A model generated the notes under the pieces. That model had not been told where the DNA came from and did no database searches. It saw only the letters and a list, made by a program, of their open reading frames with translations. A DNA stretch of 64,000 bases from Hyphomonas adhaerens MHS-3 (GTDB lineage Bacteria; Pseudomonadota; Alphaproteobacteria; Caulobacterales; Hyphomonadaceae). Location of the stretch: the NCBI RefSeq assembly GCF_000685235.1, contig NZ_ARYH01000001.1, positions 930,001 through 994,000 of the forward strand, in the 5' to 3' direction. A program made the translations under genes and the position numbers. Positions within the stretch are counted from its first letter, which is position 1; each line of letters opens with the position of its first letter. Shown here piece by piece: positions 30,373-39,527 of the stretch.

Positions 30373-31200
30373 ATGACAGCGACGACTCTCCCATCGGCCT
30401 ACCGGGCCAAAGTGCTCAACGAGACCTGGACCAATTTCTCGGTGCTGCGCCACGGCGCGTTTGACGGTGTGCTGGTCACGTCGAAGAATTCCGGAACACA
30501 CTGGCTGAAATACATGCTGGCTGTCGCCCTGGCTGATACGCATGGAATAGAGCGGCCTGAATATTTCTCCGAAAATGCCGTCCGGCCGTATATCGGCTGG
30601 CCGAAGGATGCGCCGGTCTTCCCGCAATTGCCGCGGCTTGCTTTCAGTCACACCATTCCGCATCGCCTGGCGGATTGGGGCTGGGCCCGCGGCATGGCCA
30701 AGCTGCCGCCTTATGTGCTTGCCGTGCGCCACCCCATGTCGATCCTCGCCAGCCACCATGCGAAATGGGAATACGACATCAAGGTCGACTGGCTGACCTA
30801 TCTTGAAGGCGACCCTGCCGGATCGAAATACCGCTGTGATCTCTACTGGCTCGCCCGCTTCTGGAACCGCTGGGGGGACGTCCTGGCCCGTCATGGCGAG
30901 TCGATTCAGGTGGTTCACTACGAGGATACGCTGAAGAATCCGCGCCAGATTCTGGAAGCGGTAGACCGGCATTGGGGGCTGAACCTGACCGCAGACTCCA
31001 TTGATGCAGCGCTCAAGGCCGGGACCAAGGAAGCCATGGCCGAAAAGGTCGACCCGGAGGCCGAGCCGAACGTCCTGCAGAACCGCAAGACCAGCCTGTC
31101 TGACCTTTTCTCTGGCGATGCGCTCGAGATTTACCAGCGGAAGACCGGCGAACTCTTCCGCCATGATCTGGGTTACGACCTGCTTAGTCTTCCTGTTTGA
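30373..31200 (+). CDS. sulfotransferase family protein
   Basis: 275-residue enzyme with the two PAPS-binding signatures of sulfotransferases: the 5'-phosphosulfate loop (TSKNSGTHWLKYML, near residue 37) and the 3'-phosphate region (VLAVRHPMSILASH). No signal peptide is seen, so it is cytoplasmic. It could sulfate a lipid, a sugar or a small molecule; no acceptor is indicated. It ends convergently with a GST gene, overlapping it by 17 bases. Confidence 0.85.
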   Translation: MTATTLPSAYRAKVLNETWTNFSVLRHGAFDGVLVTSKNSGTHWLKYMLAVALADTHGIERPEYFSENAVRPYIGWPKDAPVFPQLPRLAFSHTIPHRLADWGWARGMAKLPPYVLAVRHPMSILASHHAKWEYDIKVDWLTYLEGDPAGSKYRCDLYWLARFWNRWGDVLARHGESIQVVHYEDTLKNPRQILEAVDRHWGLNLTADSIDAALKAGTKEAMAEKVDPEAEPNVLQNRKTSLSDLFSGDALEIYQRKTGELFRHDLGYDLLSLPV

Positions 31201-31864
31201 GATAGCCGCTGGACCGCCCGTCCGGTCCATACTTGATCCACCAGGGTTCGGCCTTTGCCTGTTCTTCCAGTTTCAGGAAGTCGGGGTCTGACAGGACGGC
31301 GGACGAATAATCTGCTGCCGCGCCGCTGAGGGGCAGTCCGTATGTCCGAAACCGTGTGACGACCGGCAGGTAGAAGGCATCTGCCGCGCTCCATTTGCCA
31401 AACAGGAAGGGCCCGTTCCGGCCGAACTCGCCGCGCAGTCCGCTCCACAATTCCTGAATGCGGTCGATATCGGCGGCGAGCTTGTCTGTCATTTCCGGCG
31501 GCAATTCGCGGCCCCGGATGTCCATGGGGCATTTGCCGCGCAGTTCCGGAAAGCCGGCATGCATCTCGCTGGCTGCGGCGCGGGCAGCGGCGCGCGCGGT
31601 TGGGTCTTCCGGCCAGACGTCGCCGGGCGGGGCCCATTCGGCGATCCATTCCGTAATGGCGAGGCTTTCCCAGATCGTCTGGTCATCCCAGATCAGCAGG
31701 GGCACCTTTGCCGTGGGGCTGATATCCTTCAGCCGGGCCGTCGTTTCCGGAAAATCCAGCGGAATGACCATCTCTTCCACCGGCAGGCCAACCTTGCGGG
31801 CCACCATGAGCGGACGGATCGACCAGCTGGAATAGTTCAGATTGCCAAGAACAAGGCGCTTCAT
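31184..31864 (-). CDS. glutathione S-transferase family protein
   Basis: 226-residue GST. The thioredoxin-like N-domain begins LVLGNLNYSSWSIRPLMVARKVGLP, with SSWS at the position of the catalytic Ser/Cys in zeta/theta-like GSTs, and has the cis-proline region KVPLLIWDDQTIWESLAITEWIAE. A helical C-domain follows. The start at 31864 overlaps the stop of the upstream YciI gene by 4 bases, so the pair is translationally coupled. Likely a detoxification or isomerase enzyme; substrate unknown. Confidence 0.88.
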   Translation of the reverse strand: MKRLVLGNLNYSSWSIRPLMVARKVGLPVEEMVIPLDFPETTARLKDISPTAKVPLLIWDDQTIWESLAITEWIAEWAPPGDVWPEDPTARAAARAAASEMHAGFPELRGKCPMDIRGRELPPEMTDKLAADIDRIQELWSGLRGEFGRNGPFLFGKWSAADAFYLPVVTRFRTYGLPLSGAAADYSSAVLSDPDFLKLEEQAKAEPWWIKYGPDGRSSGYLKQED

Positions 31865-32157
31865 GCCGGCTTGCCCTCGCCCATGGCCCAACGCGTTTCA
31901 TTGATATGGACGTGCCCGAAAACGCCTTCTTTAACATACGGGTCTTGTGCATGGATTGCCTTCGCAGCGGCCAGGTCCGCCGCTTCCAGCAGGAATACCG
32001 ATCCGACCATGTTGCCGTCGGCATCAAGAAGGGGACCGACCATGCGGACGCAGGGGCCGAGGTCTTTGGCCCAGGCCAGATGGTCTGGCCGGGCTTTGGC
32101 GCGCGCCTCGGCGCCCCCATCGGCTTTATCCAGGCAGTGCAGGCAGAAAAGGGGCAT
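31861..32157 (-). CDS. YciI-like protein
   Basis: 98-residue ferredoxin-fold protein of the YciI family. It keeps the family histidine and aspartate region (RPDHLAWAKDLG) and the DPYVKEGVF-HVHI segment that forms the dimer active site. YciI-like domains act as small dehydratases or hydrolases, or as partners of other enzymes. A GGAG lies 7 bases before the ATG. It is first in a two-gene operon with the GST and divergent from a TetR regulator. Confidence 0.88.
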   Translation of the reverse strand: MPLFCLHCLDKADGGAEARAKARPDHLAWAKDLGPCVRMVGPLLDADGNMVGSVFLLEAADLAAAKAIHAQDPYVKEGVFGHVHINETRWAMGEGKPA

Positions 32158-32244
32158 CGATCAACTCCATCCAGCGTTCCGGAGCACGCTATCGCACAGC
32201 CGATCCCGCCTGCCTATGGTTGCCGCGACAGATTCTCTGCCGCC

Positions 32245-32259
32245 TGAATGAATCATTGA
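32245..32259. promoter_or_regulatory. candidate TetR operator TGAATGA-A-TCATTGA
   Basis: An odd-centred dyad with one mismatch in the divergent YciI/tetR spacer. The word TCATTGAT recurs at 32931-32938, overlapping the -35 of the microprotein promoter downstream of tetR, which suggests one regulator at both sites. Confidence 0.45.
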
Positions 32260-32283
32260 TCCTTCAGTATTTCCCGGTATGGT
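32256..32283 (+). promoter_or_regulatory. candidate tetR promoter for a leaderless mRNA
   Basis: TTGATC (-35) and TATGGT (-10) with a 16-base spacer would start RNA close to the ATG at 32292. No ribosome site precedes that ATG, which fits a leaderless message. The -35 overlaps the candidate operator, as expected for autorepression. Confidence 0.4.
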
Positions 32284-32291
32284 CCGGCTCC

Positions 32292-32891
32292 ATGAACGAT
32301 ACCACTGATACCCGCCAGCAGATCCTGGATGCCGCGAACGAGCGGATCCTGCATTATGGTTACGCGAAGACGACGATGTCGGAGATTGCCAAGGACTGCG
32401 GCATGTCCGCCGGCAACATCTATCGCTTCTTCGCGTCGAAACTGGATATCGCTGAAGCTCTGGCCCGCAAGTTCAATGGCGAGATGTATCAGGCCTACGC
32501 ATCCATTGCCCGGGAGAAGAAGCCGGCCCCGGACCGTCTGCGGGAATTCTTCGATTACGGGATGGTCAGCACCTATCAGGCGATCGAAGCCAAGGCGAAG
32601 ATTCTGGAAGTGGCAGAGGTCCTGTCGGATGAGCGCCCTTTGTATATGAACGAACAGATGGCGCAGGAGCGTGTCTACCTGGTGCAAATCCTGGAAGATG
32701 GCATCCGGGATGGCGTTTTCCGCCCTCTGGACCGGCTCGATGAAACAGCGGAGTTCATGCAGGCCGCGCTGATGAAATTCCGGTTTCCCCAGCTGTTTTC
32801 CCATCTCACCCTGCCGAAACTGAAACGGGAGCTGAAAGGTGTCCTGGATCTGGTTCTGGCCGGATTGTCGAAGGATGCGAGCGTCCCGTGA
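32292..32891 (+). CDS. TetR family transcriptional regulator
   Basis: 199-residue repressor. The N-terminal helix-turn-helix domain is typical (TRQQILDAANERILHYGYAKTTMSEIAKDCGMSAGNIYRFFASK), and the C-terminal helical domain should bind an unknown ligand. It is divergent from the YciI-GST operon, the likely target, and upstream of a 37-residue membrane microprotein whose promoter shares an operator-like word. Its start lacks a Shine-Dalgarno. Confidence 0.92.
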   Translation: MNDTTDTRQQILDAANERILHYGYAKTTMSEIAKDCGMSAGNIYRFFASKLDIAEALARKFNGEMYQAYASIAREKKPAPDRLREFFDYGMVSTYQAIEAKAKILEVAEVLSDERPLYMNEQMAQERVYLVQILEDGIRDGVFRPLDRLDETAEFMQAALMKFRFPQLFSHLTLPKLKRELKGVLDLVLAGLSKDASVP

Positions 32892-32933
32892 GTGGGCAAA
32901 ATACTGAACTCTGAATAATTTTAAAATCGTTCA

Positions 32934-32962
32934 TTGATTTCTGTTCACGGCTTCGCTATATG
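32934..32962 (+). promoter_or_regulatory. promoter of the 37-residue microprotein
   Basis: TTGATT (-35, 32934-32939), 17-base spacer, TATATG (-10, 32957-32962); the upstream DNA is AT-rich. The -35 overlaps TTCATTGAT, a word also found in the tetR upstream region. Confidence 0.6.
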
Positions 32963-33011
32963 GAGTTTGTGGACGGCGCAGCCTGCCGTTCCCGGACAAG
33001 GAACAGAGACA

Positions 33012-33125
33012 ATGACCCTTTCAAAAACTGAATCCCGCCAATCGTTGGTTGCCCTGATGGCAGCCCTGCCGTTCACGGTCGGCCTTCTCGCCGTCATGGT
33101 GTCGTTCGCAGAATACGTTGTGTAA
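33012..33125 (+). CDS. 37-residue single-helix membrane microprotein
   Basis: Small gene starting at ATG 33012 with AAGGAA about 8 bases upstream and its own good promoter. The product has a short polar N-terminus (MTLSKTESRQS) followed by one hydrophobic helix (LVALMAALPFTVGLLAVMVS) and ends FAEYVV. A short inverted repeat (AAGGCG-TTG-CGCCTT) follows directly and could be a weak terminator. Function unknown; its position next to tetR suggests a regulated small membrane protein. Coding status is supported by promoter, ribosome site and helix, not by homology. Confidence 0.55.
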   Translation: MTLSKTESRQSLVALMAALPFTVGLLAVMVSFAEYVV

Positions 33126-33152
33126 GGCGTTGCGCCTTTACATGCAGACCCT

Positions 33153-34253
33153 TCAGGCCTTGGCGCCCCGGCGCCCCGTCGAATAGGCCGGATCGGACTT
33201 CGCCGCCGCTTCATCGAGCGGCCAGCGCGGTCTCGCCCCGGCGCCAAGGTCACCTGCCTCGTTTTCGAGGCCGCCTGCCAGCCGTTCCGCCCCGGCCAGG
33301 GCAATCATCGCGGCATTATCGGTGCAGTGCCGCATGGGCGGCGCAATCAGCACCGCGCCAGAATTTTCCGCCACTTTCTCCAGACCGCTGCGGATCGCTT
33401 CGTTCGAGGCGACGCCGCCCGCCACGACAAACCGCTTTCCTGCACCATCGCCCGGATCGAAGTTTTCGATCGCCCGGTGCGCCTTTTCCGACAACACGTC
33501 CACAATCGCCGCCTGAAAACTGGCGCAGATATTGGCCATGCGCGTTTCGGTCAGGTCTTCTGCCTCGGCGGCGCGCGCGACAGCCGTCTTCAGCCCGGCG
33601 AAGCTCATGTCGAGCCCTGGCCGGTTCAGCAGCGGCCGCGGGAAATGGATGGCTTTCGGATCGCCCGCCGCACCGATGCGCTCAACGGCAGGGCCGCCCG
33701 GAAACCCTAGGCCCAGCAGTTTCGCGGTCTTGTCGAAGGCTTCGCCGGCGGCGTCATCGATAGTTGAGCCCAGCCGGCGGTAATCGCCGAGGCCGCGCAC
33801 TTCCAGGAATTGGCAATGTCCGCCTGACACCAGCAACAGAAGGTAGGGGAAGGGGCAGTCATGGGTCAGCCGGGGGCTGAGCGCGTGTCCTTCCAGATGG
33901 TTCACCGCCAGGAACGGTTTGCCCGCCGCCTGAGCGATGGCCTTGCCTGTCATCATCCCGACCAGCACACCGCCGATCAGGCCCGGTCCGGACGTTGCCG
34001 CCACGGCGTCGAGGTCTGAATAGGCCAGTCCGGAGTCGGCCATGGCCGCTGCGACGGTCTGGTCGGCGAGTTCAGCGTGCGCCCGTGCGGCGATCTCAGG
34101 CACAACGCCAAGATAGGGTGCATGCTCTTCCAGCTGGGTGTGCACCTTTTCAGACAGGATCTGCACCTCCCCATCCGGAGAAAGACGGACCACGGCTGCG
34201 GCGGTCTCATCGCAGCTGGTTTCGATGCCAAGAAGGGTCAGCGGACGTGCCAT
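33153..34253 (-). CDS. tsaD: tRNA N6-threonylcarbamoyladenosine transferase
   Basis: 366-residue universal enzyme (formerly Gcp/YgjD) that with TsaB and TsaE transfers threonylcarbamoyl to A37 of ANN-decoding tRNAs. The ASKHA fold begins [16 protein letters not shown]. The metal-binding histidines (NHLEGHALS), [21 protein letters not shown] and the C-terminal [12 protein letters not shown] are all present. The start at 34253 (MARPL) is the usual family start; an ATG 9 bases upstream is also possible. The open frame continues far upstream but that part opposes the hydrolase gene and is not coding. Confidence 0.96.
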   Translation of the reverse strand: MARPLTLLGIETSCDETAAAVVRLSPDGEVQILSEKVHTQLEEHAPYLGVVPEIAARAHAELADQTVAAAMADSGLAYSDLDAVAATSGPGLIGGVLVGMMTGKAIAQAAGKPFLAVNHLEGHALSPRLTHDCPFPYLLLLVSGGHCQFLEVRGLGDYRRLGSTIDDAAGEAFDKTAKLLGLGFPGGPAVERIGAAGDPKAIHFPRPLLNRPGLDMSFAGLKTAVARAAEAEDLTETRMANICASFQAAIVDVLSEKAHRAIENFDPGDGAGKRFVVAGGVASNEAIRSGLEKVAENSGAVLIAPPMRHCTDNAAMIALAGAERLAGGLENEAGDLGAGARPRWPLDEAAAKSDPAYSTGRRGAKA

Positions 34254-34463
34254 GCCGGGCATATAGCGCCGGTTTCCATCCCGCCCAAGCGGCGATGTCG
34301 GCAGGGGAAGGCGGCTCGATGCAGAAATCACGGCTTTGGATCCTGTCCGGTCCGGCGTGTGAGCGAAATACATGCGGCGCGGTGGCCGGACGCAGGGTCG
34401 CCCCTTTAACCCGGCAGCGAACCAGATAAGCTTTTCCGTAGAAGACGCTGGAAAGGGCGGTGC

Positions 34464-36152
34464 ATGGATATAGATCGCAGGGCGTTTATTGGTGCAGCCG
34501 CGCTTTCGACCAGCTACCTGGCTGCCTGCCAGAAGGCGGCGCCCGCGCCTGAGGACGCGCCACTCCCGCAGACTTCCACCGTGCCCGACGATCAGGTGAC
34601 CGGGCCGCTGCGGGACTATATCGAGCAGCACCGGGCCGCATGGGGCCTGCCGGGCATGACCGTCGCCCTCGTCACGCGCGACGGGTACGAGGCGGTGATC
34701 ACGGCGGGCTTTGCCGATATCGAACAAAATGTCCCGGTTGGCCCCGATCATCTCTTCCAGATCGGGTCGATCTCGAAAATGTTCACCGCACTTGCCGCCT
34801 GGTCGCTGATTGATGAGGGGCGGCTCTCTCCGGATGCAAACGTGCTGGAGGCGCTCGACGGGCTGGAGATCCGGGATGGAGACGATATTCACCTTCAGCA
34901 CTTGCTGGATCATACGTCGGGCTTGCCGGGCGATTCCACCTTGTTTCCGGAAGGCGGTCTGTGGACCGGCTATACGCCGGGCACGAACTGGTCCTATTCG
35001 AATTGCGGCTACCGGTTGGCCGGAAAAATCGTGGCGCATGCGGATGGACGGCTTTTCCCGGATGTCGTTCAGGCGCGCGTGCTCGACAGGATTGGCATGA
35101 AGGCCAGCGTCGCGGCCTTGCACGTGGCGGACCGGCCTCGCTATGCGCAGGGGTATGAGCCGGCGCTGACCGATCGGTTGAACTCTGTTCCGGCCCGCAT
35201 GAGCCCCGCGCCATGGGTGGACAGTGACAGTGCGGCGGGCAACATCGCCTGCACGCCGGGCGACATGGTGAAATTCCTGCGTTTCATGCTGGGCGTCGCC
35301 GACGGAAAGGGCGGGCCGGTTTTTTCGGATGAGGCGGCAAAGCGTTTCCTGGCAGACCCGGTCGATGGCTGGGGCGCGGGATCAAGATACGGGAACGGGG
35401 TGGCCCGCGTCGAAATTGGCGGGCGGACCTACCTGCACCATACCGGCGGCATGATTTCCTTCTGCTCGTCCCTCGATATCGATCCTGAAGCGGGCGTTGC
35501 CGCGTTTGCCTCGTGCAATGTCCACTATTCGCTGAACTACCGGCCCAGGGGGATCACCGTGCAAGCCTGTGAGCTGATGCGCGCCATGCAGGCGGGAACC
35601 CCGGCACCCGAACCGAAACCCCCGCGCGAGGCCCTGGACACGCCGGAACAATATGCCGGCCAGTTCACCGCTGCCGATGGTGACCGGTTTGTTATTGCGG
35701 CCTCCGGGGGAGAGATCCGCCTGCGGAAGAACGGTCGTGACAGCGCCCTCTATCCGGCCGCCGAACGCCTGTTCGCCACGGCTGATCCCGATCATGCCAT
35801 CACCGGCATTGTGATCGAGTCCGAAAATGGCGGCGCTGTGCGCGCCTGGTGCGGGGACGTGGAATACCTCGTTGACCCCGCGGCCGGATACAAGCCGCCG
35901 GCACCGGAGCCGCTGCGCAAGCTGGCCGGCCGGTACGACAATGACAACCGCTGGGCCGGGCCGCTCTATGTCTATGCCCGGGATGGCAAGCTGTTCCTCG
36001 GCAACATCGTGGAACTCGTTCAGGCTGACAAAGGTCATTGGCGCACGACCGATGCTTCGTCGCCGGAACGGATCCATTTCGATGGCGTCATCAACGGCGT
36101 GCCGCAGAGACTGCTCTTCTCTGGCATTCCCTATATCCGGCGGTTCAGCTAG
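34464..36152 (+). CDS. Tat-exported lipoprotein class C beta-lactamase-family serine hydrolase
   Basis: 562-residue periplasmic serine hydrolase. The N-terminus is a short twin-arginine lipoprotein signal ([19 protein letters not shown]). The beta-lactamase/transpeptidase fold has all three motifs: S102-x-x-K105 (SISK), Y178-S-N180, and HTG in LHHTGGM. A C-terminal extension of about 180 residues forms a beta-rich domain seen in D-aminopeptidase or esterase-like members. It may act as an esterase, peptidase or peptidoglycan-related enzyme; a true beta-lactamase is less likely. It ends in a CTAG shared with the convergent methyltransferase. Confidence 0.88.
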   Translation: MDIDRRAFIGAAALSTSYLAACQKAAPAPEDAPLPQTSTVPDDQVTGPLRDYIEQHRAAWGLPGMTVALVTRDGYEAVITAGFADIEQNVPVGPDHLFQIGSISKMFTALAAWSLIDEGRLSPDANVLEALDGLEIRDGDDIHLQHLLDHTSGLPGDSTLFPEGGLWTGYTPGTNWSYSNCGYRLAGKIVAHADGRLFPDVVQARVLDRIGMKASVAALHVADRPRYAQGYEPALTDRLNSVPARMSPAPWVDSDSAAGNIACTPGDMVKFLRFMLGVADGKGGPVFSDEAAKRFLADPVDGWGAGSRYGNGVARVEIGGRTYLHHTGGMISFCSSLDIDPEAGVAAFASCNVHYSLNYRPRGITVQACELMRAMQAGTPAPEPKPPREALDTPEQYAGQFTAADGDRFVIAASGGEIRLRKNGRDSALYPAAERLFATADPDHAITGIVIESENGGAVRAWCGDVEYLVDPAAGYKPPAPEPLRKLAGRYDNDNRWAGPLYVYARDGKLFLGNIVELVQADKGHWRTTDASSPERIHFDGVINGVPQRLLFSGIPYIRRFS

Positions 36153-36988
36153 GCGGTCGCGCGAGTCAGCCAGCAGGCGGCGGTAAACTGAATGTCCGGC
36201 CCGGAGATGTATTCGCTGAAACCCTCACGGATGGCTGACATCACCCGTTCGCGCAGGGCATCGTCGGACTTCGCCAGCAGGTGGCCGACCGGGCCCATCA
36301 GGCTGAGATAGGTGTCGAGCGCCGACGCCGGGAACGTGCACATCATATCAACGGGTTCGCTGGAAACACCGGTCCAGCCAGCTTCGTCGAGAATGCTGTG
36401 CACATGACCCTGGTCGGCGAACGCAAACTGGCCAGGCCCGCCGCCGCGCTTTGGCAGATCGGGCAGGAGCGGGGCGGCCGCGCGCTCGGCGACGGTCATG
36501 AAGGGATTCTCCGAAATAGCCCGCCAGGAAATCATGGCGAGGGCAGCGCCCGGCTTCGCTGCGCGGCGAAGGTTTGCGAAGGCGCCGACGGGATCGGAAA
36601 AGAACATCACGCCGAAGCGGGAGACGATCAGGTCGAAGCTCGCGGCTGGAAAGTCATGCGTCTGGGCATCTCCTGCGAGGAAGCGGGCGGGGGAGTCTTC
36701 CTGATCCGCAAGCTTCTGCGCGTGTTCGATCATCGGGGCGGACAGGTCAAAGCCAAGCGCTGTGCCTTCCGGGGCGATGCGTCCGGCAATGGCGCGCGTG
36801 GTGGCGCCTGTGCCGCAGCCGACATCCAGTACGGAGCGGGCGCCAGCCTCTGCCGCCATATCCGCCAGCAGCGTCTCGAAGCCGCGAAAGGCCTCGTCGA
36901 GTAAAGCCTGCGCGGTGATCCAGCTGCGCGCGCCGGGGCCGTTCCACAGCTCGGCCATTTCGGGATTTGCCGTATGCGTTTCGCTCAT
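36149..36988 (-). CDS. class I SAM-dependent methyltransferase
   Basis: 279-residue methyltransferase of the UbiE/COQ5-like group. The SAM site is clear: VLDVGCGTGATTRAIA (motif I), then FDLSAPMIEHAQ and DLIVSRFGVMFFSDP. The start at 36988 has AAGGAA 7 bases upstream. It is divergent from a MerR regulator across a 73-base spacer that contains a SoxR-like box, so it is probably induced by that regulator. The substrate is unknown; small-molecule detoxification would fit the context. Confidence 0.88.
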   Translation of the reverse strand: MSETHTANPEMAELWNGPGARSWITAQALLDEAFRGFETLLADMAAEAGARSVLDVGCGTGATTRAIAGRIAPEGTALGFDLSAPMIEHAQKLADQEDSPARFLAGDAQTHDFPAASFDLIVSRFGVMFFSDPVGAFANLRRAAKPGAALAMISWRAISENPFMTVAERAAAPLLPDLPKRGGGPGQFAFADQGHVHSILDEAGWTGVSSEPVDMMCTFPASALDTYLSLMGPVGHLLAKSDDALRERVMSAIREGFSEYISGPDIQFTAACWLTRATA

Positions 36989-37037
36989 CTTCGGTTCCTT
37001 AAATTTGCTTTTCCTATCCGATGTGCGCACTCTGCCA

Positions 37038-37061
37038 CTTCAAGCAGACTTGAGGTCAAGT
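37038..37061. promoter_or_regulatory. SoxR/MerR-type operator
   Basis: CTTCAAGCAGACTTGAGG (37038-37055) matches 14 of 18 positions of the SoxR box CCTCAAGTTAACTTGAGG. A second dyad, ACTTGA-GG-TCAAGT (37048-37061), overlaps it and runs up to the merR start codon. MerR proteins bind such dyads between -35 and -10. Confidence 0.65.
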
Positions 37062-37487
37062 ATGAAAGATCCGGATATTTCAGACGTGGCGAAACAGTCC
37101 GGCGTGCCGGCCTCGACGCTGCGGTACTATGAGGAAAAGGGACTAATCGCGCCCAGTGGCCGCCGCGGCCTGCGGCGCACCTTCGATCCGGACGTATTCG
37201 AGAAGCTTGGCCTGATTGCGCTGGGCCGCGCGTCCGGCTTCACGCTGGACGAGATTGCCGTGATGATGTCAACGGACGGCCCCCGCATCGACCGGAGCCG
37301 GCTTGTTGAAAAGGCTGACGAACTGGACGAGAAAATCCGCCAGCTGACCGTCATGCGCGATGGCCTGCGCCACGCATCGGCCTGCAACGCGCCCAGCCAT
37401 ATGGAATGCCCAAGCTTCCGGCGCATCCTGCGGGCCGCGATGACGGGACGGATTGCCCCGCCAGGAAATGCGGTGCCGGGGAAGTAG
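37062..37487 (+). CDS. MerR family transcriptional regulator
   Basis: 141-residue regulator. The N-terminal winged helix (ISDVAKQSGVPASTLRYYEEKGLI) and the dimerising coiled-coil (SRLVEKADELDEKIRQLTVM) are standard. The end carries C-x8-C in ACNAPSHMECPSF, two cysteines and a histidine that could hold a metal or sense thiol chemistry; the SoxR iron-sulfur motif (CIGCGCLS) is not present. ATG 37062 has GAGG 6 bases upstream. It probably controls itself and the divergent methyltransferase. Confidence 0.92.
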   Translation: MKDPDISDVAKQSGVPASTLRYYEEKGLIAPSGRRGLRRTFDPDVFEKLGLIALGRASGFTLDEIAVMMSTDGPRIDRSRLVEKADELDEKIRQLTVMRDGLRHASACNAPSHMECPSFRRILRAAMTGRIAPPGNAVPGK

Positions 37488-37506
37488 GGGGGCAGGGAGG
37501 AGGGGG

Positions 37507-39312
37507 TTAGTCCCCGTCCATCCGTAGCGCTGCGACGAACGCCTCCTGCGGGATTTCCACCTTGCCGAACTGGCGCATGCGCTTCTTGCCGGCTGCCTGC
37601 TTGTCGAGCAGTTTGCGTTTCCGGCTGGCGTCGCCGCCATAGCATTTTGCCGTTACGTCTTTCCTCAGCGCACTGAGCGTTTCGCGCGCGATCACCTTGC
37701 CGCCGATGGCGGCCTGAATCGGGATCTTGAACATCTGGCGCGGGATCAGGTCTTTCAGCCGCTCGCACATCTGGCGTCCGCGGCTTTCGGCCCGGTCACG
37801 GTGCACCAGCATGGCGAGGGCATCGACCGGCTCGTCATTGACGAGGATCTGCAGCTTCACGAGGTTCTCGGCGCGGTGGCCGACAATCTCGTAATCGAAG
37901 CTGGCATAGCCGCGGCTGATGGATTTCAGGCGGTCATAGAAGTCGAACACGACTTCGTTCAGCGGCAATTCGTATTTCACCAGCGCCCGCCCGCCGACAT
38001 AGGACAGTTCAGTCTGGATGCCGCGCCGGTCCTGGCAGAGTTTCAGGATGGCGCCGAGATATTCGTCCGGCGTGTAGATCGTTGCATTGATCCAGGGCTC
38101 GCGGATTTCCTTGATCTTGGTCACTTCCGGCATGTCTGCGGGATTGTGCAGCTCAATCTCGGTGCCGTCTGTCATCGTCATCTCATAGACAACGGACGGG
38201 GCCGTCGCGATCAGGTCGAGATCGAACTCGCGGCTGAGACGTTCCTGGATGATTTCGAGGTGCAGCAGGCCAAGGAAACCACAGCGGAACCCCATGCCGA
38301 GCGCGGCGGAGGTTTCCATCTCCCAGGTGAAGGAGGCATCGTTCAGGCGCAGCTTGCCCATCGCAGCGCGCAGATCGTCGAAGTCCCCCGCATCCATCGG
38401 GAACAGGCCGCAGAAGACGACTGGCTGGACTTCTTTATAGCCCGGCAATGCCTTTTCCGCGGGGCGGCGTTCTTCCGTGATCGTGTCACCGACGGCCGTG
38501 TCGCCGACTTCCTTGATCGAGGCGACGAAATAGCCGACCTCTCCGGGGCCGAGCGACTCGACTTCGGTGAGTTTCGGATTGAACGTGCCGACCTTGTCGA
38601 TCTCATACGTGCCGCCCGTCCGCATCATGCGGATCCTCTGCTTGGCCTTCAGCACGCCGTCATGGATGCGCACGATAACGACCACGCCGAGATAGGGGTC
38701 GTAATAGGCATCGACCAGCGCGGCCTTGAGCGGGGCATCCGCATCGCCGGAGTCCGGCGGCGGCAGGCGGGTGACGATGGCTTCCAGCACATCGCTGATG
38801 CCGAGGCCCGTCTTGGCGGAGGTCTCGATCGCGTCAGAGGCGTCGAGGCCGATAATGTCTTCGATCTGGTCCTTCACGCGCTGCACGTCGGCGGCCGGCA
38901 GGTCCACCTTGTTGAGCACGGGGACGATTTCGAGGTCCTGGTCGATGGCCTGGTAGACGTTGGCCAGCGTCTGGGCTTCCACGCCCTGCGAGGCATCGAC
39001 CACGAGCAGCGCGCCTTCACAGGCGGCAAGGCACCGGGAGACTTCATAGGAGAAGTCGACGTGTCCGGGCGTGTCCATGAGGTTCAGGACGTATTCTTCG
39101 CCGTCATTCGCCTTGTAGCTCAGGCGCACGGTCTGGGCCTTGATGGTGATGCCGCGCTCTTTCTCGATGTCCATCGAGTCGAGCACCTGTTCCTTCATCT
39201 CGCGGACGGTCAGGCCGCCGCAGGTTTGAATCAGGCGGTCCGCCAGCGTCGACTTGCCGTGGTCGATATGGGCGATGATGGAAAAATTCCGGATTTTGTC
39301 GCGAGGTGTCAT
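37507..39312 (-). CDS. lepA: translation elongation factor 4 (LepA)
   Basis: 601-residue ribosome-associated GTPase. The G1 motif is [10 protein letters not shown]3 DTPGHVDFS and G4 NKVDLP. Domains II-V follow, and the LepA-specific C-terminal domain includes the family signature [25 protein letters not shown]. The start at 39312 matches the family start ([18 protein letters not shown]). It helps ribosomes under stress and in initiation complex assembly, by family knowledge. Confidence 0.97.
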   Translation of the reverse strand: MTPRDKIRNFSIIAHIDHGKSTLADRLIQTCGGLTVREMKEQVLDSMDIEKERGITIKAQTVRLSYKANDGEEYVLNLMDTPGHVDFSYEVSRCLAACEGALLVVDASQGVEAQTLANVYQAIDQDLEIVPVLNKVDLPAADVQRVKDQIEDIIGLDASDAIETSAKTGLGISDVLEAIVTRLPPPDSGDADAPLKAALVDAYYDPYLGVVVIVRIHDGVLKAKQRIRMMRTGGTYEIDKVGTFNPKLTEVESLGPGEVGYFVASIKEVGDTAVGDTITEERRPAEKALPGYKEVQPVVFCGLFPMDAGDFDDLRAAMGKLRLNDASFTWEMETSAALGMGFRCGFLGLLHLEIIQERLSREFDLDLIATAPSVVYEMTMTDGTEIELHNPADMPEVTKIKEIREPWINATIYTPDEYLGAILKLCQDRRGIQTELSYVGGRALVKYELPLNEVVFDFYDRLKSISRGYASFDYEIVGHRAENLVKLQILVNDEPVDALAMLVHRDRAESRGRQMCERLKDLIPRQMFKIPIQAAIGGKVIARETLSALRKDVTAKCYGGDASRKRKLLDKQAAGKKRMRQFGKVEIPQEAFVAALRMDGD

Positions 39313-39527
39313 TCGCGCGATATAGCCGGGCCTGTGCGGGGCGGAAAGAGGTCTTTGACCGGACACAGCATGGCACGGGCGGATCTGCCTTTGGTGTTGC
39401 CTGTCTTCGGTGGGTTTGTCTGTTCCTGAGCGCCCTGCTGGCCGGATGCGTGATTTCTTCTTGCCCGGCGCGCATTCCGGCCACATTATTGTGGTTAACG
39501 GGGCGTAAAGATGGAGAATCTGCGCCC

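Noticed and set aside
34254..35123. Upstream extension of the tsaD frame (656 codons in total)
   Set aside because: The extra part opposes the serine hydrolase gene and its divergent promoter, and the tsaD family begins at MARPL.
37801..39429. 542-codon + strand frame opposite lepA
   Set aside because: Shadow of lepA; no motifs.
39495..39509. CtrA-like box TTAA-N7-TAAA before the membrane-protein gene
   Set aside because: One mismatch in the second half-site and no other sites seen nearby; too weak to call alone.
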